64,000 bases of DNA from Arachis hypogaea (GCF_003086295.3 NC_092042.1:42840137-42904136); one strand, 5' to 3'. Numbered from the stretch's first letter, positions 18,783-31,100 are shown. Notes: generated by a model from the sequence alone, not told the origin. Numbers and translations are program-made.

Positions 18783-21122
18783 TCAGAAATGCTCAGAGCT
18801 ATGTTGGGACCTCCCAACACCAAACTTAGAGTTTGAATGTGGGGGTTCAACACCAAACTTAGAAGTTGGTTGTGGCCTCCCAACACCAAACTTAGAGTTT
18901 GACTGTGGGGGCTCTGTTTGGCTCTGTTTTGAGAGAAGCTCTTCATGCTTCCTTTCCATGGTGACAGAGGGATATCCTTGAGCCTTAAACACAAAGGATT
19001 CTTCATTCACTTGAATGATCAATTCTTCTCTATCAACATCAATCACAGCCCTTGCTGTGGCTAGGAAGGGTCTGCCAAGGATGATGGATTCATCCATGCA
19101 CTTCCCAGTCTCTAGGACTATGAAATCAGTAGGGATGTAATGGTCTTCGACTTTTACCAGAACATCCTCTACAAGTCCATAGGCTTGTTTTCTTGAATTG
19201 TCTGCCATCTCTAGTGAGATTTTTGTAACTTGCACCTCAAAGATCCCTAACTTCTCCATTACAGAGAGAGATATGAGGTTTACACTTGACCCTAGGTCAC
19301 ACAAGGCCTTTTTGAAGGTCATGGTGCCTATGGTACAAGGTATTGAAAACTTCCCAGGATCCTGTCTCTTTTGAGGCAGTTTCTGCCTAGACAAGTCATT
19401 CAGTTCTTTGGTGAGCAAAGGGGGTTCATCTTCCCAAGTCTCATTTCCAAGTAACTTGTCATTTAGCTTCATGATTGCTCCAAGGTATTTAGCAACTTGC
19501 TCTTTAGTGACATACTTATCCTCTTCAGAGGAAGAATACTCATCAGAGCTCATGAATGGCAGAAGTAAGTCCAATGGAATCTCTATGGTCTCATTTTGAG
19601 CCTCAGATCCCCATGGTTCCTTATTGGGGAACCCATTGGAGGCCAGTGGACGTCCATTGAGGTCTTCCTCAGTGGCGTTCACTGCCTCTTCTTCATCCCG
19701 AAATTCGGCCATGTTGATGGCTTTGCACTCTCCTTTTGGATTTTCTTCTGTATTGCTTGGGAGAGTACTAGGAGGGAGTTCAGTAATTTTCTTGCTCAGC
19801 TGACCCACTTGTGCCTCCAAATTTCTAATGGAGGACCTAGTTTCAGTCATGAAACTTTGAGTGGTTTTGATTAGATCAGAGACCATGGTTGCTAAGTCAG
19901 AGTTATTCTGCTTAGAACTCTCTGTCTGTTGCTGCGAAGATGATGGAAAAGGTTTGCTATTGCTAAACCTGTTTCTTCCACCATTATTATTGTTGAAACC
20001 TTGTTGAGGTCTCTGTTGATCCTTCCATGAAAAATTTGGATGATTTCTCCATGAAGGATTGTAGGTGTTTCCACAGGGTTCTCCCATGTAATTCACCTCT
20101 TCCATTGAAGGGTTCTCAGGATCATAAGCTTCTTCTTCAGATGAAGCTTCCTTAGTACTACCTGGTGCATTTTGCATTCCAGATAGACTTTGAGAAATCA
20201 TATTGACTTGTTGAGTCAATATTTTGTTCTGAGCCAATATGGCATTCAGAGTATCAATCTCAAGAACTCCTTTCTTCTGATTAGTCCCATTGTTCACAGG
20301 ATTCCTTTCAGAAGTGTACATGAATTGGTTATTTGCAACCATTTCAATTAGTTCCTGAGCCTCTGTAGGCATCTTCTTCAGATGAAGAGATCCTCCAGCA
20401 GAGCTATCCAAAGACATCTTGGACAGTTCAGAGAGACCATCATAGAAAATACCTATGATGCTCCATTCAGAAAGCATATCAGTGGGACACTTTCTGATTA
20501 ACTGTTTGTATCTTTCCCAAGCTTCATAGAGGGATTCTCCTTCCTTCTGTCTGAAGGTTTGGACTTCCACTCTAAGCTTACTCAATTTTTGAGGTGGAAA
20601 GAACTTTGCCAAGAAGGCATTGACTAGCTTTTCCCAAGAGTCCAGGCTTTCTTTAGGTTGTGAGTCCAACCATGTCCTAGCTCTGTCTCTTGCAGCAAAA
20701 GGGAATAGCATAAGTCTGTAGACCTCAGGGTCAACCCCATTAGTCTTGACAGTGTCACAGATTTGCAAGAACTCAGCCAAAAACTGATGAGGATCTTCCA
20801 ATGGAAGTTCATGAAACTTGCAATTCTGTTGCATTAGAGAAACTAATTGAGGCTTAAGCTCAAGGTTGTTTGCTCCAATGGCAGGGATAGAGATGCTTCT
20901 CCCATAGAAGTCGGGAGTAGGTGCAGTAAAGTCACCCAGCACCTTCCTTGCATTGTTGGCATTGTTGTTGTTCTCGGCTGCCATGTGTTCTTCTTCTTTG
21001 AAGAATTCGGTCAGGTCCTCTACAGAGAGTTGTGCCTTAGCTTCTCTTAGCTTTCGCTTCAAGGTCCTTTCAGGTTCAGGGTCAGCCTCAACAAGAATGC
21101 TTTTGTCTTTGCTCCTGCTCAT
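18783..21122 (-). CDS. N gag-protease polyprotein
   Basis: An open ORF of 779 codons. Residues about 90-270 are a retrotransposon gag domain (DFYGRSISIPAI, then the stretch from LPLEDPHQFLAEF to AFLAKFFPPQKL, GESLYEAWERYKQL and FYDGL). Residues 270-420 are Asn/Gln/Ser-rich with no intact CCHC knuckle that I can see. Residues about 575-720 are an aspartic protease with the active-site loop CDLGSSVNLI (Asp-Leu-Gly in place of Asp-Ser/Thr-Gly, as in Athila elements) and flap-side ILGRPFLATARAVID. The frame ends without RT. The C-terminus carries repeated SKFGVG/QPTSKFGVEP-type peptides encoded by repeats of the AAGTTTGGTG motif (18815-18905). Gag should form the particle, with the protease releasing it; RT must come from another element. 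Confidence 0.92.
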   Translation of the reverse strand: MSRSKDKSILVEADPEPERTLKRKLREAKAQLSVEDLTEFFKEEEHMAAENNNNANNARKVLGDFTAPTPDFYGRSISIPAIGANNLELKPQLVSLMQQNCKFHELPLEDPHQFLAEFLQICDTVKTNGVDPEVYRLMLFPFAARDRARTWLDSQPKESLDSWEKLVNAFLAKFFPPQKLSKLRVEVQTFRQKEGESLYEAWERYKQLIRKCPTDMLSEWSIIGIFYDGLSELSKMSLDSSAGGSLHLKKMPTEAQELIEMVANNQFMYTSERNPVNNGTNQKKGVLEIDTLNAILAQNKILTQQVNMISQSLSGMQNAPGSTKEASSEEEAYDPENPSMEEVNYMGEPCGNTYNPSWRNHPNFSWKDQQRPQQGFNNNNGGRNRFSNSKPFPSSSQQQTESSKQNNSDLATMVSDLIKTTQSFMTETRSSIRNLEAQVGQLSKKITELPPSTLPSNTEENPKGECKAINMAEFRDEEEAVNATEEDLNGRPLASNGFPNKEPWGSEAQNETIEIPLDLLLPFMSSDEYSSSEEDKYVTKEQVAKYLGAIMKLNDKLLGNETWEDEPPLLTKELNDLSRQKLPQKRQDPGKFSIPCTIGTMTFKKALCDLGSSVNLISLSVMEKLGIFEVQVTKISLEMADNSRKQAYGLVEDVLVKVEDHYIPTDFIVLETGKCMDESIILGRPFLATARAVIDVDREELIIQVNEESFVFKAQGYPSVTMERKHEELLSKQSQTEPPQSNSKFGVGRPQPTSKFGVEPPHSNSKFGVGRSQHSSEHF

Positions 21123-21800
21123 ATGAAAGAGAAGAGAACAAGAAAATGTGGAATCCTCTATGTCACAGTATAGAGATTCCTTGAGGTGTCAGAGAAAAAG
21201 AAAAATGGAAGGCAGAAGTAGAAAATTCGAACTTATCAGAGAGGATGGAGTTCGAATTTTGCATCAAGGAATAGTGTTAGTCCATAAATAGAAGGATGTG
21301 AGAAGAAGGGAAGCAATTTTCGAAAATTAAGTAAAAGACTTTGAAAACATTTTGAAAAACACTAATTGATTTTCGAAAATAAAAGTGGGAAAAAAAGTAA
21401 AGTGATTTTTGAAAAAGATTTTGAAATTAGAAATTAAAAAGATATGATTGAAAACTATTTTGAAAAAGATGTGGTTAAGAAGATATGATTGGTTTTAAAA
21501 AGATGTGATTGAGAAGATATGATTTGAAAAACATTTTAAAAAGGTTTGATTTTAAGAAGTAATGACTTGCCCAACAAGAAAAGATATGATTCAAACATTA
21601 AACCTTTCTCAACAGAAAAGGCAACATACTTGATATGTTGAGTCAAATCATTAATTGAGAGCAAGTATTTTTGAAAATAGAAAGAAATTGATTTTGAAAA
21701 AGATTTGATTGAAAAGATTTGATTTGAAAAAGATTTGATTTTGAAAAATTTTGAAAACTTGAAAAAAATTTGCATTGAAAACAAAATCTTCCCTCTTGTG
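21123..21800 (-). other. N leader, A-rich
   Basis: A/G-rich non-coding leader just 5' of gag, with repeated 'gatttgaaaaagat' lines (21340-21770), a low-complexity degenerate repeat. No gene supported. Confidence 0.6.
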
Positions 21801-21807
21801 CCATCCT

Positions 21808-21950
21808 GGCGTTAAACGCCCAGAATGGTGCACATTCTGGCGTTTAACGCCCAAAAATCTACCCTTTTGGGCGTTAAACGCCCAGCCAGGTACCCTGGCT
21901 GGCGTTTAAACGCCAGTCTGTCTTCCTTACTGGCGTTTTTGAACGCCCAG
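21808..21950. repeat. 31-bp palindrome array in N leader
   Basis: Palindrome cores start at 21808, 21839, 21870, 21901 and 21932, each exactly 31 bases apart. The spacers between cores differ in sequence. Confidence 0.92.
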
Positions 21951-22730
21951 CTTTTTCTGTGCAATTCCTCTGCAGTATGTTCTGAATCTTTAATTCTCTG
22001 TATTATTGACCTGAAAGGACACAAATTAAAAATATTTTTGGATTTTTAATAATAAGGAATAATAAAAAATGCAACTAAAATCAAAAGAACAATGCATGCA
22101 AGACACCAAACTTAGCAGTTTGTATACTACTGACACCAAACATGAGAATGCACATGAGACACATAAACACTCAAGTCAAGAGAATTCAAAGATCAAAGTA
22201 AGAAATCATCAAGAATAACTTGAAGATCCTTAAAACACATGTATGAATGCATGCAACTGACACCAAACTTAAAATGAGACACTAGACTCAAACAAGAAAT
22301 TTTTGGATTTTATGATTTTAAAAATTTTTTTGGATTTTTCGAAAATAAAGTGGAAAAAGGTATCAAAATTCTTAATGAGAATTCCAGGAATCATGCAATG
22401 TTTAGTCTAAGACTCCGGTCTAGGAAGTAGACATGGCTTCACAGCCAGCCAAGCTTTCAAAGAAAGCTTTGGTCCAAAACACTAGACATGGCCAAAGGCC
22501 AGCCAAGCCTTAGCAGATCACTGCTCCAATAGCAAGATTGATAGAAATCAACAAGCTCTTGTGATGATAAGTTGAAACCTCGGTCCAATGAAATTAGACA
22601 TGGCTTCACAGCCAGCCAGACTTCAACAGATCATCATGAAACTCTAGAATCCATCTTCAAGAATTCTGAAGAAAAAAATACCTAATCTAAGCAACAAGAT
22701 GAATCGTCAGTTGTCCATACTCGAACAATC
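21951..22730 (-). other. N leader, outer part
   Basis: Non-coding. It contains three or more copies of the 'gacaccaaact' motif (complement of AGTTTGGTGTC, near 22102, 22132, 22259). It also has a duplicated phrase around 'agacatggc...cagccagcc' (22428, 22485, 22607). It matches E0 at 6450-6850. Confidence 0.6.
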
Positions 22731-22748
22731 CCCGGCAACGGCGCCAAA
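22731..22748 (-). other. N primer binding site, tRNA-Asp
   Basis: Perfect minus-strand TGGCGCCGTTGCCGGGGA, four bases from the LTR start at 22753. Confidence 0.93.
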
Positions 22749-22752
22749 AACT

Positions 22753-24441
22753 TGGTGCACGAAATTGTGATCAATACTTTTCACAACTCAAATAATCGCC
22801 GGTGATGAAACCAAAAACTTGGTGTTCACTACCATGGCATAAACACAATTTCGCACAACTAACCAGCAAGTGTACTGGGTCGTCCAAGTAATAAACCTTA
22901 CGCGAGTAAGGGTCGATCCCACAGAGATTGTTGGTATGAAGCAAGCTATGGTCACCTTGTAAATCTCAGTCAGGCAAACTCAAATGGGTATGGTGATATA
23001 CGCATAAAACATAAAGATAAGGATAGAGATACTTATGTAATTCATTGGTAGGAATTTCAGATAAGCGTATGAAGATGCTTGTCCCTTCCGTCTCTCTGCT
23101 TTCCTACTGTCTTCATCCAATCCTTCTTACTCCTTTCCATGGCAAGCTTAAGCAAGGGTTTCACCGTTGTCAGTGGCTATCTCCCATCCTCTCAGTGGAA
23201 ATGTTCAACGCACCCTGTCACGGCACGGCTATCCATCTGTCGGTTCTCGATCAGGCCGGAATAGAATCCAGTGATTCTTTTGCGTCTGTCACTAACGCCC
23301 CGCCTTCAGGAGTTTGAAGCACGTCACAGTCATTCAATCATTGAATCCTACTCAGAATACCACAGACAAGGTTAGACCTTCCGGATTCTCTTGAATGCCG
23401 CCATCAGTTCTAGCCTATACCACGAAGACTCTGATCTCACGGAATAGCTGGCTCGTTTGTCAGGCGAGCACTCGGTTGTCAGGCGATCAACCATGCATCG
23501 TGTCTCAGGAATCCAAGAGATATTCACCCAATCGAAGGTAGAACGGAGGTGGTTGTCAGTCACACGTTCATAGGTGAGAATGATGATGAGTGTCACGGAT
23601 CATCACATTCATCAAGTTGAAGAACAAGTGATATCTTAGAACAAGAACAAGCGGAATTGAATAGAAGAACAATAGTAATTGCATTAATACTCGAGGTACA
23701 GCAGAGCTCCACACCTTAATCTATGGTGTGTAGAAACTCCACCGTTGAAAATACATAAGAACAAGAGTGATCATTGGCTTCGGTCCCAAAGAGGGAACCA
23801 GAAGAACCAAGATGAGAATACAATAGTAAAAGGTCCTATATATAGAGAACTAGTAGCCTAGGGTGTACAGATATGAGTAAATGACATAAAAATCCACTTT
23901 CGGGTCCACTTGGTGTGTTCTTGGGCTGAGCATTGAAGCATTTTCGTGTAGAGACTCTTCTTGGAGTTAAACGCCAGCTTTTATGCCAGTTTGGGCGTTT
24001 AACTCCCATTTTGGTGCCAGTTCCGGCGTTTAACGCTGGGATTTCTGAGGGTGACTTTGTACGCCGGTTTGGGCCATCAAATCTTGGGCAAAGTATGGAC
24101 TATCATATATTGCTGGAAAGCCCAGGATGTCTACTTTCCAACGCCGTTGAGAGCGCGCCAATTGGGCTTCTGTAGCTCCAGAAAATCCGCTTTGAGTGCA
24201 GGGAGGTCAGAATCCAACAGCATCTGCAGTCCTTTTCAGTCTCTGAACCAGATTTTTGCTCAGGTCCCTCAATTTCAGCCAGAAAATACCTGAAATCACA
24301 GAAAAATACACAAACTCATAGTAAAGTCCAGAAAAGTGAATTTTAACTAAAAAATAATAAAAATATACTAAAAACTAACTAGATCATACTAAAAACATAC
24401 TAAAAACAATGCCAAAAAGTGTACAAATTATCCGCTCATCA
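22753..24441 (-). repeat. N 5' LTR
   Basis: 1689 bp, same ends as the 3' LTR. It keeps the 55-60 bp segment (about 24189-24245) lost from the left copy. Three palindrome cores at 31-bp spacing lie near 23965-24035. Confidence 0.92.
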
Positions 24442-24446
24442 TAACC
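24442..24446. repeat. Target site duplication of N, right
   Basis: TAACC, matching 14217-14221. It restores the K integrase frame when the N insert is removed in the reading. Confidence 0.95.
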
Positions 24447-27400
24447 CAGTAACAAAATCCATCGTAATCTCTTCCCATTTCCATTGTGGTATCTCCAATG
24501 GTTGCAGGGTTCCAGGTGGTTTTTGATGTCCCACCTTAATCTTCTGGCAAGTGAGACACTTTGAAACATACGTTGCTACATCTTTCTTCATTCCCGACCA
24601 CCAGAACATCTTCTTCAGATCTTGGTACATTTTAGTCGTTCCGGGATGGATAGAAAATCTGCTTTCATGAGCTTCGGTCAGAATGTTCTTTCTCAAGTCC
24701 TCCTGAGCAGACTCTTTATCTTGGCGTACCTCTTCCGGCTGATTTGCCTTCATCCGTGTTAACAATGCCAGCATTCCTAAATTCTGGGCTTGAGCTTGCT
24801 AAATAGCTATCTTAAAGTCAGATGTTAATTGTAGTTGCGCCACAACAATTCCTCTTGATGTCTCTCTCATTCCTAATTTTAAGTTTTCAAAGGCTGAGAT
24901 CATTTCTTCTTCCTTGATCGTCATCCAGGATATGCCCAAACTCTTCCGACTCAAAGCATCTGCGACTACATTTGCCTTCCCAGGATGATAGCTCAATTTA
25001 AAATCATAATCTTTTAAGAATTTCATCCATCGCCTCTGCCTCATATTAAGGTCTTTCTGATCAAAGATATATTTCAAACTCTTATGATCAGAGAAAACTT
25101 CAAATTGGGCTTCGTACAAATAGTGCCTCCAAATCTTAAGTGCAAAGACCACTGCTGCTAATTCCAAATCATGTGTCGGATAGTTCCTTTCGTGAGGTCT
25201 TAGTTGTCTTGAAGCATAAGCTACCACATTCCTATGCTGCATCAATACACATCCAAGTCCCTTAAAAGAAGCATCACAATACACCTCAAAAGGTTCCTGT
25301 GGGTCTGGTAACACCAAAACTGGCGCCGTCGTCAACTTTTCCTTTAAAGTTTCAAAGCTTTCTTCACACTTCTTTGTCCACTCAAACGGAACTTCCTTCC
25401 TAGTAAGGCAAGTCAAAGGTAAAGCTATCTGTGAAAAACCCTTGATAAACCGCCGATAGTATCCTGCTAACCCCAAGAAACTACGAACTTTTGTAACTGT
25501 CTTGGGTTACTTCCATTGTACTACGGCCTCGATCTTTAAAGGATCTACAGTTATACCATCTCGTGTGATCACATGTCCCAAGAATGCCACTTCTGTCGCC
25601 CAAAACTCACATTTCGACAATTTCGCATATAACTTCCGTGCTCTTAATATTTGCAACACAATCCTCAAATGCTCTCCATGTTCTTCTTCTGTCTTGGAAT
25701 AGATGAGGATATCATCTATAAAGACTACCACAAACTGATCTAGATACGGACAAAAAATGCGATTCATATAATCCATGAATACAGCAGGAGCATTAGTCAG
25801 TCCAAAGGACATAACCGTATACTCATAGTGACCGTACCTAGTTCGAAAGGCAGTCTCAGGTATATCTGATTCCTTCACCCGGATCTGATGGTAACCTGAC
25901 CGCAAATCAATCTTCGAGAATACTGTCGCACCTCTCAGCTGGTTCATCAGATCATCTATCCTTGGGAGTGGATACTTGTTCTTGATTGTGATCTTGTTCA
26001 ATTGCCGATAATCCACACATAACCTCATTCCACCATCCTTCTTCTTTACTAGTAACACTGGAGCTCCCCATCGTGATACACTCGGACGAATAAACTTCTT
26101 CCCCAGCAATTCATCCAACTACTTCTTTAACTCTGCTAGTTCCAACGGTGACATCCGATATGGTGCTATAGAAATTGGTCTGGCTCCGGGAACCAGATCA
26201 ATACTAAACTCTATCTCTCTCTAAGGTGGAAACTCAGGTATATCATCCGGAAAAACATCAGAAAACTCCTTCACCACTCAGATTTGCTCCAAGTCTTGTT
26301 CATTAGTTTCTGAGCTAGCCGATAGTAGAACGTAACCCTCTAACCCACTATTACTAGAAATAACTCTTAGGGAATTCAAATAGAAGGTACAAGACTCAAC
26401 TGGTTCAGTGTGCATTTCAGATGATGGAAATATAGCAATTCGTTTAAAACAATCAAGGAAAACTTGATGCTTAGACAACCAATCTAGACTTAAGATAATA
26501 TCTAAACCACACAAAGGCAAACAAACCAAGTCATGTATAAAAGTCCTAGCCTTAAGAACAAAAGGCACCTGTTGACATACTTGACTAGTTAAGGCATTTA
26601 GAGATGTGGGTGTACGAACAATTAGATTATAATTTAACATGGTGAAATCTAATCCCAACTCAAGCGCAACAGTCTCAGAAATAAATGAATGTAATGCACC
26701 AGAGTCATACAGTATAGTTAAGAGTCGAGATTTGACATTACACTGACCTTGGATTAGGGAGTCTGATTTCATTGCGTCATCAGCAGTCACAGCAAACACA
26801 CGTCCTTGCTGTGGCGGCCTATCTATTCCTTGTACTGGCTTCTTCGGACAGTCCTTAGCCATATGTCCAGGCTGACCACAAGAAAAACAGATAATGCCTG
26901 TAAGCTGACAAGGTCTACTTCCATGCTCCTTTCCACACTACCTGCATACTGGTCGCATCTGCGCCTGCTGAGGTCGCTTACCCATATCCTGTCTCATTCT
27001 TCCTCCATTCCCTCCTGTAGGACGTGCATGAACATTTCTATTCTGATTGTACCTTCGTGAAGGCATTGCTCCCTACTTAAAATTCCTTCCCTGAGGAGCT
27101 GTATACCAATTATAATTCTGAAAAGAAGATCCTGGGCAATTCATCCGAGCTGCAGCTATCTTCTTAGCACAGTCCTCTACTAGCTGACTCTTATTAACCA
27201 ACTCCACAAAATTCCGTATTTCCAATGGAACCACTGAGTTCAACAAATCTTCACGGAGTCCTCCTTCAAATTTCAAACATTTCCACTCTTCAAAATCTGC
27301 TGGATTCCCTTGACAAACCTTGGAAAAACGACATAAATCTTCAAACTTCCTTGTATACTCAGCAACAGACATACTTCCCTGTTTTAACTGCATCAACTCC

Positions 27401-27927
27401 ATCTCTTTTGCCTCACGAGTAGCTCTAGGAAAGTACTTCTTATAGAACTCTTCTTTGAAAATATTCCACAAAATATTACCCTCATCTTGCTGCAGTAAAC
27501 GTTGAATGCCCTGCCACCAGTGTTGAGCATCCCCTTCCAACATATAAGTAGCAAATTCTACATACTGTTCTTCCGGGACATGCTGTGCCCTCAAGGACCT
27601 TTCTATGCCTTGGAACCAATTATCAGCTTCAATTGCTACAGTCGTACCCTTGAATTTCGGTGGATTAACTTTCAAGAAAGCAGCTAATGTCATAGGCCTA
27701 TCATGATTCATGTTATCTCCATCACCGTTCCCACCATTCTCACCGTTACGGTCATTGTTACGCTCTTCATTACGTTCCCCCACACGGTTAATTGCTCGGG
27801 TAGTAGCAGTCACCGTTTCACGCACAGCCTCAGCCATAGCGTGAATTGCAGCAAACAGATTATCATCGTTTCGCGGCAGATTGTTAACAGTAGACCCTTC
27901 CCGATTGCTACGTCTCCGTGGAGGCAT
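24442..27927 (-). pseudogene. K polyprotein, 5' part: gag, protease, RT, RNase H, integrase N-terminus
   Basis: A single frame starts at MPPRRRSN (27927). Gag covers roughly 27870-27080, with RAQHVPEEQYVEFATYMLEG and AEYTRKFEDLC. The CCHC knuckle CFSCGQPGHMAKDC is near 26848-26889. The protease loop is DSGALHSF. RT has [25 protein letters not shown] and the catalytic FIDD near 25711-25722. RNase H begins [14 protein letters not shown]. The integrase HHCC zinc finger ends SKCLTCQKIK. All segments are in the same frame. Stops lie at 27073, 26938, 26278, 26221, 26119, 25507 and 24799. At most of these positions family consensus, as I know it, has Gln or Arg, so C-to-T changes explain them. Inactive. 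Confidence 0.92.
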
Positions 27928-28128
27928 CCTGATTCTGTTCACACCAAACAATCAATACCAAGGTGATCAGTCTTAGTACCTCAAGTTGGGCGTGAACATT
28001 ATCAAAATGAAAGCACAAAGACATTCATGCAACACATATCACATAGATACCCTATAAGCATGAGACACACCACAGAGCATGCAATAAAGCATAATTCAGT
28101 CCATTCCCCAGGCTCTAACAGGAAGAAC

Positions 28129-28141
28129 TGCTCTGATACCA
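28129..28141 (-). other. K primer binding site, initiator tRNA-Met
   Basis: Minus-strand TGGTATCAGAGCA, the standard tRNA-iMet complement, lies three bases inside the 5' LTR (28145). Confidence 0.9.
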
Positions 28142-28144
28142 AAT

Positions 28145-31100
28145 TGTAACGATCCAACTTCTAGCATGTCTAGAATCATACTAGAAATTGAATGTTACCA
28201 ACTTGTTTTTCCTTTTTTGTATTACTAATTAATAAATATAAGCATGTACGTTGTTAAAACACCACGAGTTTTACAAGTAAATTTTTTTTTAAAGCAAGAA
28301 TAATTTAAAGTCGCATACCTTCCATATATCAAGGGATAATTAAACATTCACATACATAAAACAAAAGATAACAGAATATGGAGCAACACACTATAATATA
28401 CATCATGTTACAGAAGTGGCTCAGTTATATAAGCATAGAGCTATAGTACAGCACTCCTAAGTCAGTGACTCATATAGTATGTACATATATGTACATAAGA
28501 CGCCCCAGGGCCTGGCCTGACCAAAAGCCCCTAAGCTGGCACCCAGGCTAGCCTGACTCTATGATATGCCTATTCCCTCTAATCATGCTAACAAAAGTGA
28601 GGGAGACACTCTAATGTACTGAAGTTAGACTAGGCGTCTCAAAAAGTCTCCTCAATCCTGGTCCAGAGTACCTCACGGAAAACCACCGGGCGAATGGTGA
28701 TGCTCGCCTGCTGGTGCCTCGCCTGGCTCATCGTCATCGCTGTCAGAGGAGATAACTATGAAGTTAGGATCTTCCTCTGGATCTTCTTCTTCCTCCTCCT
28801 CTTCTTCTGCCGGAGTGATAGCAGAGGAACCACTGCAGGCCACAGGAACCATAAAAGGATAGCTACCAAATAAAATACAGTCGGGAAAAGGAGGTGGTGC
28901 CTCCCTGATCTGATCATACTCATGTCCTTGCTGATCATCAAAAACAGGAGGCTCGATCAGCTCAGGTAAAGGATCAAGCTCGGGTGGCAACACAGGAACA
29001 CCCCACTCATCAAGGACAAAAGGTGCAAGAGATGCCTCATGGATAGGCTGGGCAGGTATAGGCCCATCAGGTAGAGGAGGTTCAGGTGGAGGTGGCATCT
29101 GCTCCTCATGATGAGGTACCCTAGGTCTGCCGGGGTGTAACCAAGATAAAGGAAAGTCATAGGGTGCATCAGGATTAAAGTATGCTGTCCTAATAGGGTA
29201 CTGGAAAGGTCTACCACGAACTATATAATTACGGATATGAGGTACCACACAGTAGATGTAATACTCGCCGCGCACCGGGTCCTCGTGGATGTACGGTGGA
29301 TCAATCTCGTAGAATAGGACTCCCGTGTCCATCTGTAGAGGTGTAAGGGGTAAGAACCGGGGAGTTCTTAGTAAGGTCGGGGTTTACAGTTAAGTTCATT
29401 TATAATGTCTGTGGTCATAGAAGTATAAATAAATGTAGAGTAATATGTACATAACAGCAACATAAACTAACGCATGAATAAGAGAGAAAATAGGAGGTAA
29501 ATGCACATTCACACATTAATATGCAATCACACAGTTATGCTCAAACAAACAAGGAATAGAACAAGAACACAAGAAGATAAGAAATAAATAATGCACAAAC
29601 AAGTATGATGCATGTCTGTCCCTACTGCAGGTAATGAGCTCATTTGTCGGTTTCGACACGCACCCGACGCAATCCGACCCTCCAAGTCAGATAAGGCCTT
29701 CCTAGAACTTAATCCCAGATTAAGTACCGCATACCCTCTACCAAGTGCTCTCGACTTGCAGGGCTGATATTTGCTCAGGTCTCAATATACTGCAGGTATG
29801 CGAGTCAGGCCTCTACCAAGCATTCAGCTTGCAGGGCTGGTACTACTCTACCGCAGCCTGTCTGGGAAGCAACATCACAATACGGGCGTCCCCGCACAAC
29901 ATTCACAAGCATTGTCCGAAGGCTCATAATTCACATATAACCATACTTTCCATCACTTAGCAATCATCGTAAATCAAGCATTACAACATCACAGAAAGCT
30001 CATTCTGCAATTCTCTGTTTACTCTGTAAGGTCAGGTACACAGCTATATCACTTTTAACTCCTTTTCTTTTTAACATAAACACAGGTTTCAAAATCTTGT
30101 TTCTTTACCTCATATACCTCTATATCTTCTCTTATACCTCTTCTTAGGTGTTTAGTAAAGGAAATTAGAGAATTCTGGACTCAAAACTGCGTTCCTGAGG
30201 CTTTTAGGAAAAACTGTCTTTTTATCAATATTTTATTATTATTAATAAAATAATATTATTATTAAAATAATATCATTAATAAAATAATATATTAATATTT
30301 TATTATTAAAATAATAATATTTTATTTAACTTTCAAAAATTACATTTTGACCCCCGAACTTCTTGGAAATTGCACTTTGACCCCTATAACTTTTAATAAT
30401 TGCACTTTAGCCCCTCAACTTATAATTAATTAATTTTCAACCCCAAAATTGTTAATAATTGCATTTTGACCCCAAAACTCCATGAATACACGTTTTCATG
30501 TTCTTCCAAAAACCAAAAACATTTTTCCAAAAGTTCATCAGGTTTCTGCTTGATTTTTAGCTAGTTTTTCAATCTTTTCGGAAACTGATTTGAACCCGAT
30601 TTTTATCAAAACAAAGAGAAACTTTTCAGCCATCAAATACACATCAAATAAGCATCAAAAATCATGATTTTAATGGCTGGAATGTCACGTTTTCCAGCAG
30701 CACCAACAACCACTTCAAAACCATCATAAACATGATTTTCAAACATTAAACAACAAGATTTCATGATCAAACCATCACACAAACACCCAAAACCAAACCT
30801 CAAGAAATAAGATCTGATTTAACACTTCAAGAACACAGCCAATCATTGATTAATTTACCAAACCTTACCTCCTTTGCTGCTGTCCAAGATTTCACCAAAA
30901 ACAAGCTTCCAGAAGCACTTTTACGCCTATTTTAACATCAAAAACAACTTTAGAATCTTATGAACCATGAAGGCTGAAGCTTCATGATGATGAAAAGAAG
31001 GTTTTCCTCACCTTAAGGTAACTAGAAATCACGTTTTCTTGGAGCTTTTGGTGATTGAATAAGAGATCCTAAGAGAAAACATGAAGAAAACATCATTAGC

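Larger units (their letters stand above)
14222..24441 (-). mobile_element. Element N: non-autonomous Athila-like element with open gag-protease and second ORF
   Basis: A complete 10,220-bp element with TAACC duplications. In element sense: 5' LTR (22753-24441), tRNA-Asp primer site, AT-rich leader, 31-bp palindrome array, gag-protease (21122-18783), a second array, internal hairpin and purine-like tract, second ORF (17898-16774), 3' hairpin and tract, 3' LTR (14222-15855). No RT, RNase H or integrase sequence is present. Both ORFs are open, and the LTRs differ by about 20 substitutions by eye plus a 55-60 bp deletion in the left one. This is the youngest layer of the nest and possibly still mobile in trans. 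Confidence 0.92.
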
